This document shows positions 33,466 through 41,634 of a DNA stretch of 64,000 nucleotides, in pieces. The first letter of the stretch is position 1. Every line of letters starts with the position of its first letter. Position numbers and translations under genes: made by a program. The stretch comes from Ligilactobacillus sp900765635 (GTDB lineage: Bacteria; Bacillota; Bacilli; Lactobacillales; Lactobacillaceae), in assembly GCF_949152225.1 (NCBI RefSeq), contig NZ_CASCJC010000001.1:496001-560000 (forward strand). Reading direction: 5' to 3'. The notes beneath the pieces are model-generated. The model made no database searches. It was given only the letters and a program-made list of their open reading frames with translations, and was not told the DNA's origin.

Positions 33466-34848
33466 ATGAAACATAAATTAAGTATTGGGATTAGTACTGT
33501 TATAGTCGTAATTGGTGTAGCTTTGGGAGGCTTAGCATGGCATCAAGCTAAGCATTTCAATGCCAACGTAACTATTAATGGCGTTAAAGTCGGTGGTTTA
33601 GATGCTAAAGAAGCATTAGCTAAGTTAAAGACCATAACAATCGATAACGATGTCTATGTAGGGGAAAATTTAATCTATCGCGGTCAAACAACCAAAGCAG
33701 GCTTTACAACAAAAGATTTAGCTAAGGTTCAAACTGCTTTAAAGAAGCAATTTTCATTTTTCCCTAATAAAGCTAAGAAAAATTTGACAGTGGTACCGAC
33801 TAAGGCAAGTAATTATCGGCAAACTACTTTGAAACAAGGAGTTCAAGTGGCGCTTGAAAAGGCTAATCAAACTAGACAAAAAGCAGTTGATGCTTATGCT
33901 TGGATTCAAGATGGGAAAGTACAAGTTGTTGATGCCAAAAAAGGTAATCAATATGATGTAGCAAAAATCTTACAACAGTATTCAAAGGTTTCAAGCACTA
34001 AAAGTTTACGTTTAAAGGAAGTCTTTTTACAACCAATAGGTGCTAAAGATGAAAGTATCAGTGAACAAAAAGAAGCGTTAGAAAAATTGTTACAGCGTCA
34101 AGTAACTTATGAGGTGCAAACAACGCCTTATGTATTTAAAGCAGAAGAATTATTAAATGGTACTAAATATCAAGATGGTAAATATCAGATTCAAACAAAT
34201 GGAATTGAAGATAAAATTGCACAGATTAATGCAAGCCAAGCAACGTTAGGAAAGTCTTTTGCCTTTAAAACAACCGATGGAAATGTAATTAATGTTCAAG
34301 GTGAGACGTATGGTTGGGCAATCGATAAACAAGCAGCCACCCAAAGTATTGTTAAAGCTTTAGAAAATGATGTAAGTCAAATCAATGCTAAAGAAAATAT
34401 TTATGGAAAAGGGTATTTGACTTATGGAACTGGATATGATGCATTAAGCAATGACGGTATCGGCGATACTTATGTGGAAGTTTCGTTAGCCCAACAACGC
34501 CTATGGATTTATAAAAATGGGCAACAAATACTAACTTGTACAGGTGTTACTGGGAATGTAGCAACAAACGAAAAAACACCAACCGGAGTGTATTACATTA
34601 TGTATAAGCAATCGCCTTCTGTTTTGAAAGGTGTTCACTCTGATGGTGAGCACTATGAAATCGAAGTTAAGTACTGGGCACAATTTACTAATTCGGGTTG
34701 TGGTTTCCATGATGCTACATGGCGTACAAACTGGGATAAAGATGCTTACTTAACTGATGGATCTGGTGGATGCTTTAACTTGAGTCTTGAAGATGCACAA
34801 AAAGTTTATGATGCTGTTTTCCAAAAAGAACCAGTTATTGTTTATTAA
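33466..34848 (+). CDS. L,D-transpeptidase with peptidoglycan-binding domain
   Basis: 460-residue cell-wall enzyme. The N-terminal membrane anchor spans about residues 7-25. A PG_binding_4-like extracellular region (YAWIQDGKVQVVDAKKGN, then the DAKENIYGKGYLTYG part) follows, and a C-terminal YkuD domain begins near YVEVSLAQQRLWIYKNG. The catalytic region has His415 (GFHDATWR) and Cys436 in SGGCFN; the usual family motif is SHGCxN, so Gly replaces His before the Gly-Cys. The start ATG at 33466 is the most credible; an upstream frame reaches 33409 inside the TATAAT region. It likely cross-links or modifies peptidoglycan. Confidence 0.88.
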   Translation: MKHKLSIGISTVIVVIGVALGGLAWHQAKHFNANVTINGVKVGGLDAKEALAKLKTITIDNDVYVGENLIYRGQTTKAGFTTKDLAKVQTALKKQFSFFPNKAKKNLTVVPTKASNYRQTTLKQGVQVALEKANQTRQKAVDAYAWIQDGKVQVVDAKKGNQYDVAKILQQYSKVSSTKSLRLKEVFLQPIGAKDESISEQKEALEKLLQRQVTYEVQTTPYVFKAEELLNGTKYQDGKYQIQTNGIEDKIAQINASQATLGKSFAFKTTDGNVINVQGETYGWAIDKQAATQSIVKALENDVSQINAKENIYGKGYLTYGTGYDALSNDGIGDTYVEVSLAQQRLWIYKNGQQILTCTGVTGNVATNEKTPTGVYYIMYKQSPSVLKGVHSDGEHYEIEVKYWAQFTNSGCGFHDATWRTNWDKDAYLTDGSGGCFNLSLEDAQKVYDAVFQKEPVIVY

Positions 34849-34853
34849 AAAAT

Positions 34854-34885
34854 TAACCGATTGTTAGTAGCAATCGGTTTTTTTG
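34854..34885 (+). terminator. terminator after the L,D-transpeptidase gene
   Basis: Stem aaccgattg / caatcggtt with a 7-nt loop and T7 tail. Confidence 0.9.
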
Positions 34886-34926
34886 TGGCGTTAAGCTGGC
34901 AAATATGCTATAATTTGCTAAGTAAT

Positions 34927-35291
34927 GGGGATGTTTTGGATTCGACAGGTATAGGTCGAGCCTAGATTGCGTTTGGTAGGTTGCGTCTACCATAAAACGC
35001 TCAGTTAAATATAACTGCAAAAAATAACAATAACTCTTACGCTTTAGCTGCCTAATCGGCCTAGCGTAGATCTGGCTTAGCATCGTCCATGTGCTAAACC
35101 CAGGTCCTATAATTAAGTGGACTACGCTTTAGACTTTCACCTAGAGTTTAAAGAAGAGTAACTTAGGTTAGCCGTTAATATTAGCCCTGTCATATGGCGC
35201 AGTTGGCGGTGAAATTTAAATAATATGACTATGAACGTAGATATTTAGGTGGCGATATGCTTGGACGCGGGTTCGATCCCCGCCATCTCCA
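34927..35291 (+). ncRNA. ssrA: transfer-messenger RNA
   Basis: Rescues stalled ribosomes by tagging nascent chains. The 5' end GGGGATGTTTTGGATTCGAC pairs with the 3' end CATCTCC to form the tRNA-like acceptor, and the T arm reads GCGGGTTCGATCCCCGC. The tag frame runs from the GCA at 35017 to the TAA at 35053-35055 and encodes AKNNNNSYALAA. The length of 365 nt is typical. CCA is not encoded. A small open frame on the minus strand inside this gene is spurious. Confidence 0.97.
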
Positions 35292-35294
35292 TCT

Positions 35295-35334
35295 AAAAAC
35301 GCTCGCTAACTATAAAGTTGGCGGGCGTTTTTAA
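35295..35334 (+). terminator. terminator after ssrA
   Basis: Stem aaaacgctcgctaac / gttggcgggcgtttt (G-U pairs) followed by Ts. Confidence 0.85.
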
Positions 35335-35387
35335 TTTGTAATTAATTTAGAAAAGTTATACTAGCAAAAGCAGTGAGGAGATAAGAA

Positions 35388-35417
35388 TTGAACAATAGGG
35401 AAATGCTTTGCTATAAT
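35388..35417 (+). promoter_or_regulatory. promoter of the two-component system
   Basis: TTGAAC (35388-35393), 18-nt spacer, TATAAT (35412-35417), leaving a leader of about 110 nt before the regulator gene. Confidence 0.68.
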
Positions 35418-35534
35418 GAAGATTAAAAAAGATAATGATTGGTGTACTTTTTATTCAAAGAAAAATCAAATTTGTTTGGTAAGCTAATCTTAGTAAAAAC
35501 TGTGTAAGGATAGAAAAGAAAGGATTGTAAAGTT

Positions 35535-36266
35535 ATGAAACTTTTGATGGTTGAAGATAATAAATCTGTTTCAGAAATGATGTCAATGTTTTTTGAAAAA
35601 GAAAAATGGGAAGTAGAATATGCCTATGATGGGCAACAAGCTGTCGAAATGTTTAGCCAAGATCCTGACAGTTGGGATATGATTACATTAGATTTAAACT
35701 TGCCTAAGATGGATGGGATGCAAGTTAATGCAGCAATCCGTAAAATATCAAAAACTGTTCCAATCATTATTTTAACGGCTAGAGATTCTGAAAGTGATCA
35801 AGTATTAGGATTAGAAATGGGAGCTGATGATTATGTGGTTAAACCATTTTCACCTATTACTTTGATTGCGCGCATTAAAGCTTTGCATAGACGAGCTGAA
35901 CTTAATTTAAGTGATAAGAATTTAGAAACAAAAGCTGATACAAACCAAGCTTTTGATGTTAAAACGGATCATTTTAGTTTGAATACTAAAACTAGAGAGG
36001 CTTTCTTGTGCGGAAAGATGATTGAAGATTTAACCCCTAAAGAATTTGAATTATTAAAGACATTAGCTCAAAAACCACGACAAGTCTTTTCGCGCGATCA
36101 ATTGTTACAACTAGTATGGGATTATGAATATTATGGAGATGAACGGACTGTTGATGCTCATATTAAAAAGATTAGACAAAAGATTGAAAAAGTTGGGCCA
36201 CAAGTCATTCAAACTGTCTGGGGAGTAGGCTATAAGTTTGATGATTCTGAGGTAGAAAAACGATGA
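35535..36266 (+). CDS. OmpR/PhoB-family response regulator
   Basis: 243 residues. The receiver domain has the phospho-acceptor Asp53 (TLDLNLP), the acidic pocket EDN near the N terminus, Thr81 (ILTARD) and Lys103 (VVKPF). The C-terminal winged helix carries LTPKEFELLKTLA and WGVGYKF. It overlaps the kinase gene by 4 nt (ATGA). The signal and target genes are not shown by the sequence. It is the only two-component pair in the window, so it is a candidate for pst control, but it could equally sense cell-envelope stress. Confidence 0.92.
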   Translation: MKLLMVEDNKSVSEMMSMFFEKEKWEVEYAYDGQQAVEMFSQDPDSWDMITLDLNLPKMDGMQVNAAIRKISKTVPIIILTARDSESDQVLGLEMGADDYVVKPFSPITLIARIKALHRRAELNLSDKNLETKADTNQAFDVKTDHFSLNTKTREAFLCGKMIEDLTPKEFELLKTLAQKPRQVFSRDQLLQLVWDYEYYGDERTVDAHIKKIRQKIEKVGPQVIQTVWGVGYKFDDSEVEKR

Positions 36267-37756
36267 AATTTAAATTAATATATCAACAGATGTTAGGTTT
36301 TTTTACTGTTATTATTCTTTTGTTGATATGTTTAGCTTTTTCATTGTTTCATTTAACCAAACAAATGGTTTATCAAGATACCTGGGATCGTTTGGAAGGC
36401 TATGCTTACAGCTTGAAATCTGAAGCAATGACACTTCAAGTTACCGATAGTGGTTCAGAGTTTGTTTTAGATGTGACTAAGTTGCGTAATAGTGAAGTTA
36501 TTTTACAAAATCAAAATGTACATTTCACAATTTACACAGCACCAGATAAAATTTTGTATCCAAGTTATGGCTTTAAATCGGTTATTTCTAATAGCGATTG
36601 GAAAAAACTCAAACAAGGACAAATTCTTAAACGTAAAAGTGATTTAGGCGGTCGTAAAAAGTTACTTGCTAAAGATCAAGGTAATCAAAATGACATGATA
36701 CCAGATACAGTGACTAAACAACGTATGACCGATATCTTTGCGCCTTGTTTTGATCCCAATGGTAAATTAATTGCAGTCATATCGGTTGGTGCGACTGTTT
36801 CAAGTTTAGAAGAAAGTTTTCAAACTATTCGGCGCAATTTAGTATATACGCTAGTAGTTTCAGCCATTTTAGGGATTATCGGCAGTTATGTTTTAGCGCA
36901 TTATACAGCTAAAAGAATTGCTGTATTGCGTAATGCAACTAAGCAAGTCGCTGAGGGTAACTTTGATGTTATTTTAAAAAATGGTCAGCGTGATGAAATT
37001 GATGATTTAGCTGCATCTTTCAATAAGATGACAACTTCGTTAAAAGAATCAAATGAAGAAATTAAGTGGCAAGAAGAACGGCGTCGCCAATTTATGGCGG
37101 ATGCAGCTCATGAAATGCGCACACCATTGACAACGATTAATGGGTTGTTAGAAGGATTAGCCTATGATGCAATTCCTGAAGAGCGCAAAGGGCAATGTAT
37201 TGAGTTGATGCAAAATGAAACTAAGCGTTTAATTCGCTTGGTAAACGAAAACCTTGATTATGAAAAGATTCGTTCTGGTCAGATTGCTTTATCTAAGACA
37301 ACCTTTAATGCAGTTGATGCGATAAAAAATGTGGTTGCTCAATTAGACAAAAAAGCTCAAACGGCTAATGATACTTTTGAATTGGATATTCCAGCAGAAA
37401 TTTCTGTTTATGCTGATTACGATCGGTTTGTGCAGATTTTATTGAACATTACTAAAAATGCAATTCAGTTTACAAACGATGGTGTGATTAAGATTACGGC
37501 TAAGCGACAAGGTGATGCAACAAAAATTCAAATCTCAGATACTGGTATTGGAATGACGGAAGAACAGATTAAAAATATTTGGGAAAGATATTATAAAGCC
37601 GATATTTCGCGTAAAAATACTAAGTATGGCGAATCAGGGCTTGGTTTAGCGATTGTGCATCAATTAATGCAACTTCATCAAGGAAAGATTGAAGTGACGA
37701 GTCAATTAGATCAAGGTTCAACTTTTACCTTGACTTTTCCTGATGAAAAAATCTAA
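36263..37756 (+). CDS. membrane sensor histidine kinase
   Basis: 497 residues. Topology: TM1 at about 11-33, extracellular domain to about 190, TM2 at 193-213, HAMP at about 214-265, HisKA with phospho-acceptor His283 (DAAHEMRTPL), then a HATPase domain with the N box (NITKNAIQF), DTGIGM and GESGLGLAIV. No PAS domain is evident. It is coupled to the response regulator by a 4-nt overlap. The large extracellular loop suggests an external or envelope signal. Confidence 0.93.
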   Translation: MKFKLIYQQMLGFFTVIILLLICLAFSLFHLTKQMVYQDTWDRLEGYAYSLKSEAMTLQVTDSGSEFVLDVTKLRNSEVILQNQNVHFTIYTAPDKILYPSYGFKSVISNSDWKKLKQGQILKRKSDLGGRKKLLAKDQGNQNDMIPDTVTKQRMTDIFAPCFDPNGKLIAVISVGATVSSLEESFQTIRRNLVYTLVVSAILGIIGSYVLAHYTAKRIAVLRNATKQVAEGNFDVILKNGQRDEIDDLAASFNKMTTSLKESNEEIKWQEERRRQFMADAAHEMRTPLTTINGLLEGLAYDAIPEERKGQCIELMQNETKRLIRLVNENLDYEKIRSGQIALSKTTFNAVDAIKNVVAQLDKKAQTANDTFELDIPAEISVYADYDRFVQILLNITKNAIQFTNDGVIKITAKRQGDATKIQISDTGIGMTEEQIKNIWERYYKADISRKNTKYGESGLGLAIVHQLMQLHQGKIEVTSQLDQGSTFTLTFPDEKI

Positions 37757-37797
37757 AAAAACATCAAAGTAAGGATTACTTGCTTTGATGTTTTTTT
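37756..37797 (+). terminator. terminator after the two-component system
   Basis: Stem aaaaaacatcaaagtaa / ttgctttgatgtttttt followed by T-rich DNA. Confidence 0.88.
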
Positions 37798-38106
37798 ATT
37801 TGAGTTTAAAAGATATATTGTAGTAAAAATGAACAAAGTGGGCCTATTTTTTAAAGCTATTTTTGCTTGTTTGAGAATGATTCGCAATTAGACGTAATAA
37901 TAATAAATATAATTGAAAAATAAGATAGTTCTAGTTTTTTTATAAACATATTTTTATATTTTGTTTCTAATATTAAAAAAAGTTATCAAAATAGAATATA
38001 AAAAGATTAGTTTCCTTTTGTATGATTAATATATTTTTGTTGTTATAATTTTTTTGTTATATTTTTCGGTAAATATTTTTAAAGACCGATATAGGGGAGG
38101 AATATT
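37798..38106. other. AT-rich intergenic region without a gene
   Basis: About 300 nt of strongly AT-rich sequence between the kinase terminator and the lut promoter. No ORF, RNA gene or repeat of note is visible; it may hold binding sites for a lut regulator. Confidence 0.6.
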
Positions 38107-38136
38107 TTGTACAACTTTAAATAACAAGCGTACAAT
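38107..38136 (+). promoter_or_regulatory. lutABC promoter with symmetric core
   Basis: TTGTAC (38107-38112), 18-nt spacer, TACAAT (38131-38136). TTGTAC and GTACAA (38130-38135) form a 6-bp inverted repeat that embraces the promoter, a possible operator arrangement. Confidence 0.6.
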
Positions 38137-38174
38137 GAGACTAGTTTTTAATAAATATAAATGAGGGTGAGAGT

Positions 38175-38930
38175 ATGAAAGCTAGTTTATTTACTAGTTG
38201 TGTGGTCGATGCACTTTTTCCAAATGTTCCAATTGCAATGACTGAAGTCTTAGAACGTTTTGGAGTAGAAGTGTTATTACCAGATAAACAAGTTTGTTGT
38301 GGTCAACCGACATTAAATAGTGGGTATCGTAAAGCTTCTAGAAAAGTTTTGATTAACCAAATGGAAGCATTTAAGGATGCTGATTATATTGTAGGTGCAG
38401 CAGGAAGTTGTACAGCTACATTTAAAGAATATGCAGAATTTTTTAAAGATGATCCTGAATATGGACCATTAGCACGTTCTTTGAGCGAACGGACCTATGA
38501 GTTTACCCAATTTTTACATTATGTTTTAGGCTTGACTGATGTTGGTGCCACGTTAAATGCTAAGGTAACTTATCATCGTTCATGTCATATGACGCGAATT
38601 TTAAAAGAAAAGCAAACACCTTTTATTATGATGAATTATGTTAAAGGTTTGGAATATGTAGAATTGCCACATATTGAAAATTGCTGTGGCTTTGGGGGAA
38701 CATTTTCTGTTAAAGAACCATTGATTTCAAATGCGATGGTAACAGAAAAAATGAACGATATTTTATCAACTAATGCCGAAGTTTTAGTGAGTGCAGATAT
38801 GGCTTGCTTGATGAATATTGGTGGTAAATTAAACCGTGAAGGCAAGAAAATCAAGATTATGCATATCGCTGAAGTTTTAAATCATGATGTTGATGAAAGT
38901 CGGATTGCCTCATTGATTAAAAGAAGATAG
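38175..38930 (+). CDS. lutA: lactate utilisation protein LutA, (Fe-S) oxidoreductase
   Basis: Part of the LutABC complex that oxidises L-lactate to pyruvate. It has two cysteine-rich CCG-type domains: VCCGQPTLNSG near residue 41 and NCCGFGGTFSVK near residue 172, with additional YHRSCH. At 251 residues it is full length. The ATG follows gagggtgag. It is the first gene of a three-gene operon, with lutB starting 11 nt later. Confidence 0.94.
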   Translation: MKASLFTSCVVDALFPNVPIAMTEVLERFGVEVLLPDKQVCCGQPTLNSGYRKASRKVLINQMEAFKDADYIVGAAGSCTATFKEYAEFFKDDPEYGPLARSLSERTYEFTQFLHYVLGLTDVGATLNAKVTYHRSCHMTRILKEKQTPFIMMNYVKGLEYVELPHIENCCGFGGTFSVKEPLISNAMVTEKMNDILSTNAEVLVSADMACLMNIGGKLNREGKKIKIMHIAEVLNHDVDESRIASLIKRR

Positions 38931-38941
38931 GAGGCAAAATC

Positions 38942-40408
38942 ATGGGATTAAAGACTAGTACATTAAGTTTTGAAGAACGTTGTGCAAAAAATATTAATGA
39001 TCAACAAATGCAAGCGGCCATTAAAAAAGCTCAAGATAGTCAATGGATTAAGCGTGAAGGTGCACGTGCTGAGATTGGTGATTGGGAAAAATGGCGTGAG
39101 CTTGGCCAAGAAATTCGTCAACATACTTTAAATCATTTGCCAGATTACTTAGAGATGTTTGCACAAAATGTTGAAAAAAATGGCGGTAAGGTATTATTTG
39201 CTCAAACTGAAGAAGAAGCACGCGCTTATGTTAAAGAAATTACATTGGCTAAGAATGCTAAAAAAATTGTAAAAGCTAAGTCAATGGTAACAACTGAAGT
39301 AGGCTTAGATCCAATGTTTCTAGATATGGGATTAGAAGTTATTGAATCTGATTTAGCTGAATTTATCTTACAAATGGATAATTGGGACGAACCTTCCCAT
39401 ATTGTTTTTCCAAATATTCATAAAGATCGTAACCAAATTCAAAGAATCTTTAATAAATTAGGATATGAAGGTTCAAATGAACCAGAAGAAATGGCTAAGT
39501 TTGCGCGTAAAGTTTTACGTGAACATTTCTTGACCGCTGATATTGGCATTACTGGTTGTAATTTTGCGATTGCTAATAACGGGATGATTAACTTGGTTAC
39601 AAATGAAGGAAATGCCGATTTAGTAATTGCTATTCCTAAGACACAAATTGTGTTGATGGGAATGGAACGTATCGTACCAAGTATGCAAGAAGCAGAAGTA
39701 TTAGATACATTATTATGTCGAAGTGCGGTTGGACAAAAATTAACGAGTTATGTAACATTTACAGGAAGAAAAGCAAAAGATGAAGCAGATGGTCCAGAAG
39801 ATTTTTATGTAATTGTAGTCGATAATGGACGTTCGAATGCTTTAGGGACAAAATTCCAAGAAATGTTACAATGCATTCGTTGTGGTGCATGTTTAAATGT
39901 TTGTCCTGTTTATCGTCACATCGGTGGACATGGTTATGGTTCGATTTATCCAGGACCAATGGGTGCAGTGTTATCACCAATTTTGGGAGGATATGAAGAA
40001 TTTGGTGAATTGCCATATGCTTCCAGTCTTTGTGGAGCATGTAGTGAAACTTGTCCAGTCAAAATTCCATTGCACAAATTATTAATCGAACATCGTACTG
40101 TGATGGCGGATGAATTGAAGAGAACTAGCAAATTAGAAAAATTAGGAATGGAAGTAACAGCGGCTGTTACAGGCTCGGCTCCTGTCTTTAAATTTGTTGA
40201 ACATGTTGATCATCTTGGTTCAGCGATTGTAACTAAGAAAGGTGAAACTTCCGTAGAAAATCTCTATAATCATGATGGCTACATTAATAAAGCTCCGGCA
40301 ATTGCTAAAAATTGGACGGATTATCGTGATTTGCCACGACCACCTAAAGAAAAAGATACTTTCCGTGAGTGGTTTAAGTATCACCAAGCACAAAAGGAGG
40401 GCAAGTAG
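38942..40408 (+). CDS. lutB: lactate utilisation protein LutB, iron-sulfur subunit
   Basis: 488 residues. The N-terminal LUD-like domain is followed by two [4Fe-4S] motifs: CxxCxxCxxxC at Cys311/314/317/321 (CIRCGACLNVCP) and a second cluster beginning at Cys364 (CGACSETCP). LutB passes electrons during lactate oxidation. It follows lutA after ggaggc and is directly followed by lutC, with the lutC ATG adjacent to its stop. Confidence 0.95.
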   Translation: MGLKTSTLSFEERCAKNINDQQMQAAIKKAQDSQWIKREGARAEIGDWEKWRELGQEIRQHTLNHLPDYLEMFAQNVEKNGGKVLFAQTEEEARAYVKEITLAKNAKKIVKAKSMVTTEVGLDPMFLDMGLEVIESDLAEFILQMDNWDEPSHIVFPNIHKDRNQIQRIFNKLGYEGSNEPEEMAKFARKVLREHFLTADIGITGCNFAIANNGMINLVTNEGNADLVIAIPKTQIVLMGMERIVPSMQEAEVLDTLLCRSAVGQKLTSYVTFTGRKAKDEADGPEDFYVIVVDNGRSNALGTKFQEMLQCIRCGACLNVCPVYRHIGGHGYGSIYPGPMGAVLSPILGGYEEFGELPYASSLCGACSETCPVKIPLHKLLIEHRTVMADELKRTSKLEKLGMEVTAAVTGSAPVFKFVEHVDHLGSAIVTKKGETSVENLYNHDGYINKAPAIAKNWTDYRDLPRPPKEKDTFREWFKYHQAQKEGK

Positions 40409-41119
40409 ATGTTTGCTAATGCTGATGAAAAACAAACGGCTTTTTTGGATAATTTAGCAACAAAACTTAATTATCAACGACATTCTCTTGCAAAAGAACC
40501 GTTTATTCCTCAAAACAAAGTTAATAAAGAACATATGCAAGGCTTGAGTCAAGATGAGCTATGTCAAATTGCCCAAAAACAATCTGCCGATATTTATACC
40601 GATTTTAAGTTGGTAACAAAAGATAACTTGGCTAAGGTTTTAGAAGAAGTGATTACGGCGAAAGGATCTGGCAAGGTGATTGTGCCAAATGATCGACGCT
40701 TTGCTCAATATGACCTAACAAAGGTTTGCCAAGCACATGATACCTATGTTTGGCAAGCTGGTGAAGATAAGCGGACGGACAATATCCAAGCTGCTAATCA
40801 AGCAAATGTGGGAATTGCTTTTGGTGAATATTTATTGGCAGAATCGGCAACAATGGTCTTAGAGACTAATCCAGGTCATGGACGGTCATTACATTTCTTG
40901 CCACAACATTTCATCGCAATTGTTCCTAAAAGTCAGATAGTTCCACGAATTACGCAAGCAACCCAAGCTTATAACCAAAAAGTTTTGCAAGGTGAAAAAA
41001 TTGGAACTAACTTGAGTTTTATTTCTGGTCCATCTAACTCTGGTGATATTGAAATGATTTTAGTTGTTGGGGTTCATGGCCCATTATCAATGACGTATTT
41101 AGTGATTGAAGACGCATAA
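40409..41119 (+). CDS. lutC: lactate utilisation protein LutC
   Basis: 236-residue LUD-domain (DUF162) protein. The C-terminal pattern ESATMVLETNPGHGRSLHFLP, in parts GEYLLAESATMVL and FLPQHFIAIVPKSQIVP, and the GPSNSGDIEMILVVGVHGP segment are diagnostic of LutC. It is the third member of the operon and is followed by a long terminator. No lutR gene is adjacent. Confidence 0.94.
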   Translation: MFANADEKQTAFLDNLATKLNYQRHSLAKEPFIPQNKVNKEHMQGLSQDELCQIAQKQSADIYTDFKLVTKDNLAKVLEEVITAKGSGKVIVPNDRRFAQYDLTKVCQAHDTYVWQAGEDKRTDNIQAANQANVGIAFGEYLLAESATMVLETNPGHGRSLHFLPQHFIAIVPKSQIVPRITQATQAYNQKVLQGEKIGTNLSFISGPSNSGDIEMILVVGVHGPLSMTYLVIEDA

Positions 41120-41129
41120 TGATTTGAAA

Positions 41130-41183
41130 ATAAAGGCTAATATGAAAGCTCTTTGTGAAGAGAAGTTCATATTAGCCTTTTTT
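41130..41183 (+). terminator. terminator after lutC
   Basis: Long hairpin aaaggctaatatgaa / ttcatattagccttt with a T6 tail; its symmetry may also serve the minus-strand xre gene ending at 41185. Confidence 0.88.
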
Positions 41184-41184
41184 A

Positions 41185-41535
41185 TTAAAAATTTTTGATT
41201 TCTTTGATTAGGCACAATAAATATTTGCAAATTTTTTCTGCGGAGTCTGTAGTTTGGTCTGTTAGGAAATTGGCTAGTTGTTTTTGATAGGGGCCAACAG
41301 GATTGGGAATAGTCGGAATTTCTTGATTTTGTTGAATTAGATAATCTGTAGAAACATTAAGCGCTTTAGCTATTTTGTAAAGACTTTCTACATTGATTTT
41401 TCTAGCCAAACCACGTTCAATCTTAGAAAGATAGTTGACGGTTAGATCGCTAAATTCAGCTAATTGTTCTTGAGTCATTTTTTGTTTACAGCGTTCGTTA
41501 GCGATATTTTTTCCTAGATTGCTGATTTCACGCAT
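41185..41535 (-). CDS. XRE-family DNA-binding regulator
   Basis: 116 residues. The N-terminal helix-turn-helix spans about residues 6-62 (MTQEQLAEFSDLTVNYLSKIERG in parts), followed by a Ser/Asp-rich linker and a short helical C-terminal domain. The frame starts at 41544, but aaggag directly abuts that ATG; the ATG at 41535 has correct spacing. It lies alone between lutC and ltaS. A target is not evident. Confidence 0.85.
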   Translation of the reverse strand: MREISNLGKNIANERCKQKMTQEQLAEFSDLTVNYLSKIERGLARKINVESLYKIAKALNVSTDYLIQQNQEIPTIPNPVGPYQKQLANFLTDQTTDSAEKICKYLLCLIKEIKNF

Positions 41536-41605
41536 TTTTAACATCTCCTTTAAGTTGATTATAGTCGTGTGCGCGTGAAAAAAGCCCCCAGTTTTGGGAA
41601 TTAAA

Positions 41606-41634
41606 AAAGAGCCGTCATTTTACGGCTCTTTTGT
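41606..41634 (-). terminator. terminator after ltaS
   Basis: Stem aaaagagccgt / acggctctttt; on the minus strand it follows the ltaS stop immediately. Confidence 0.85.

Noticed and set aside
34853..35083. 76-codon minus-strand open frame
   Set aside because: It lies within the tmRNA gene; no ribosome site and no domain.
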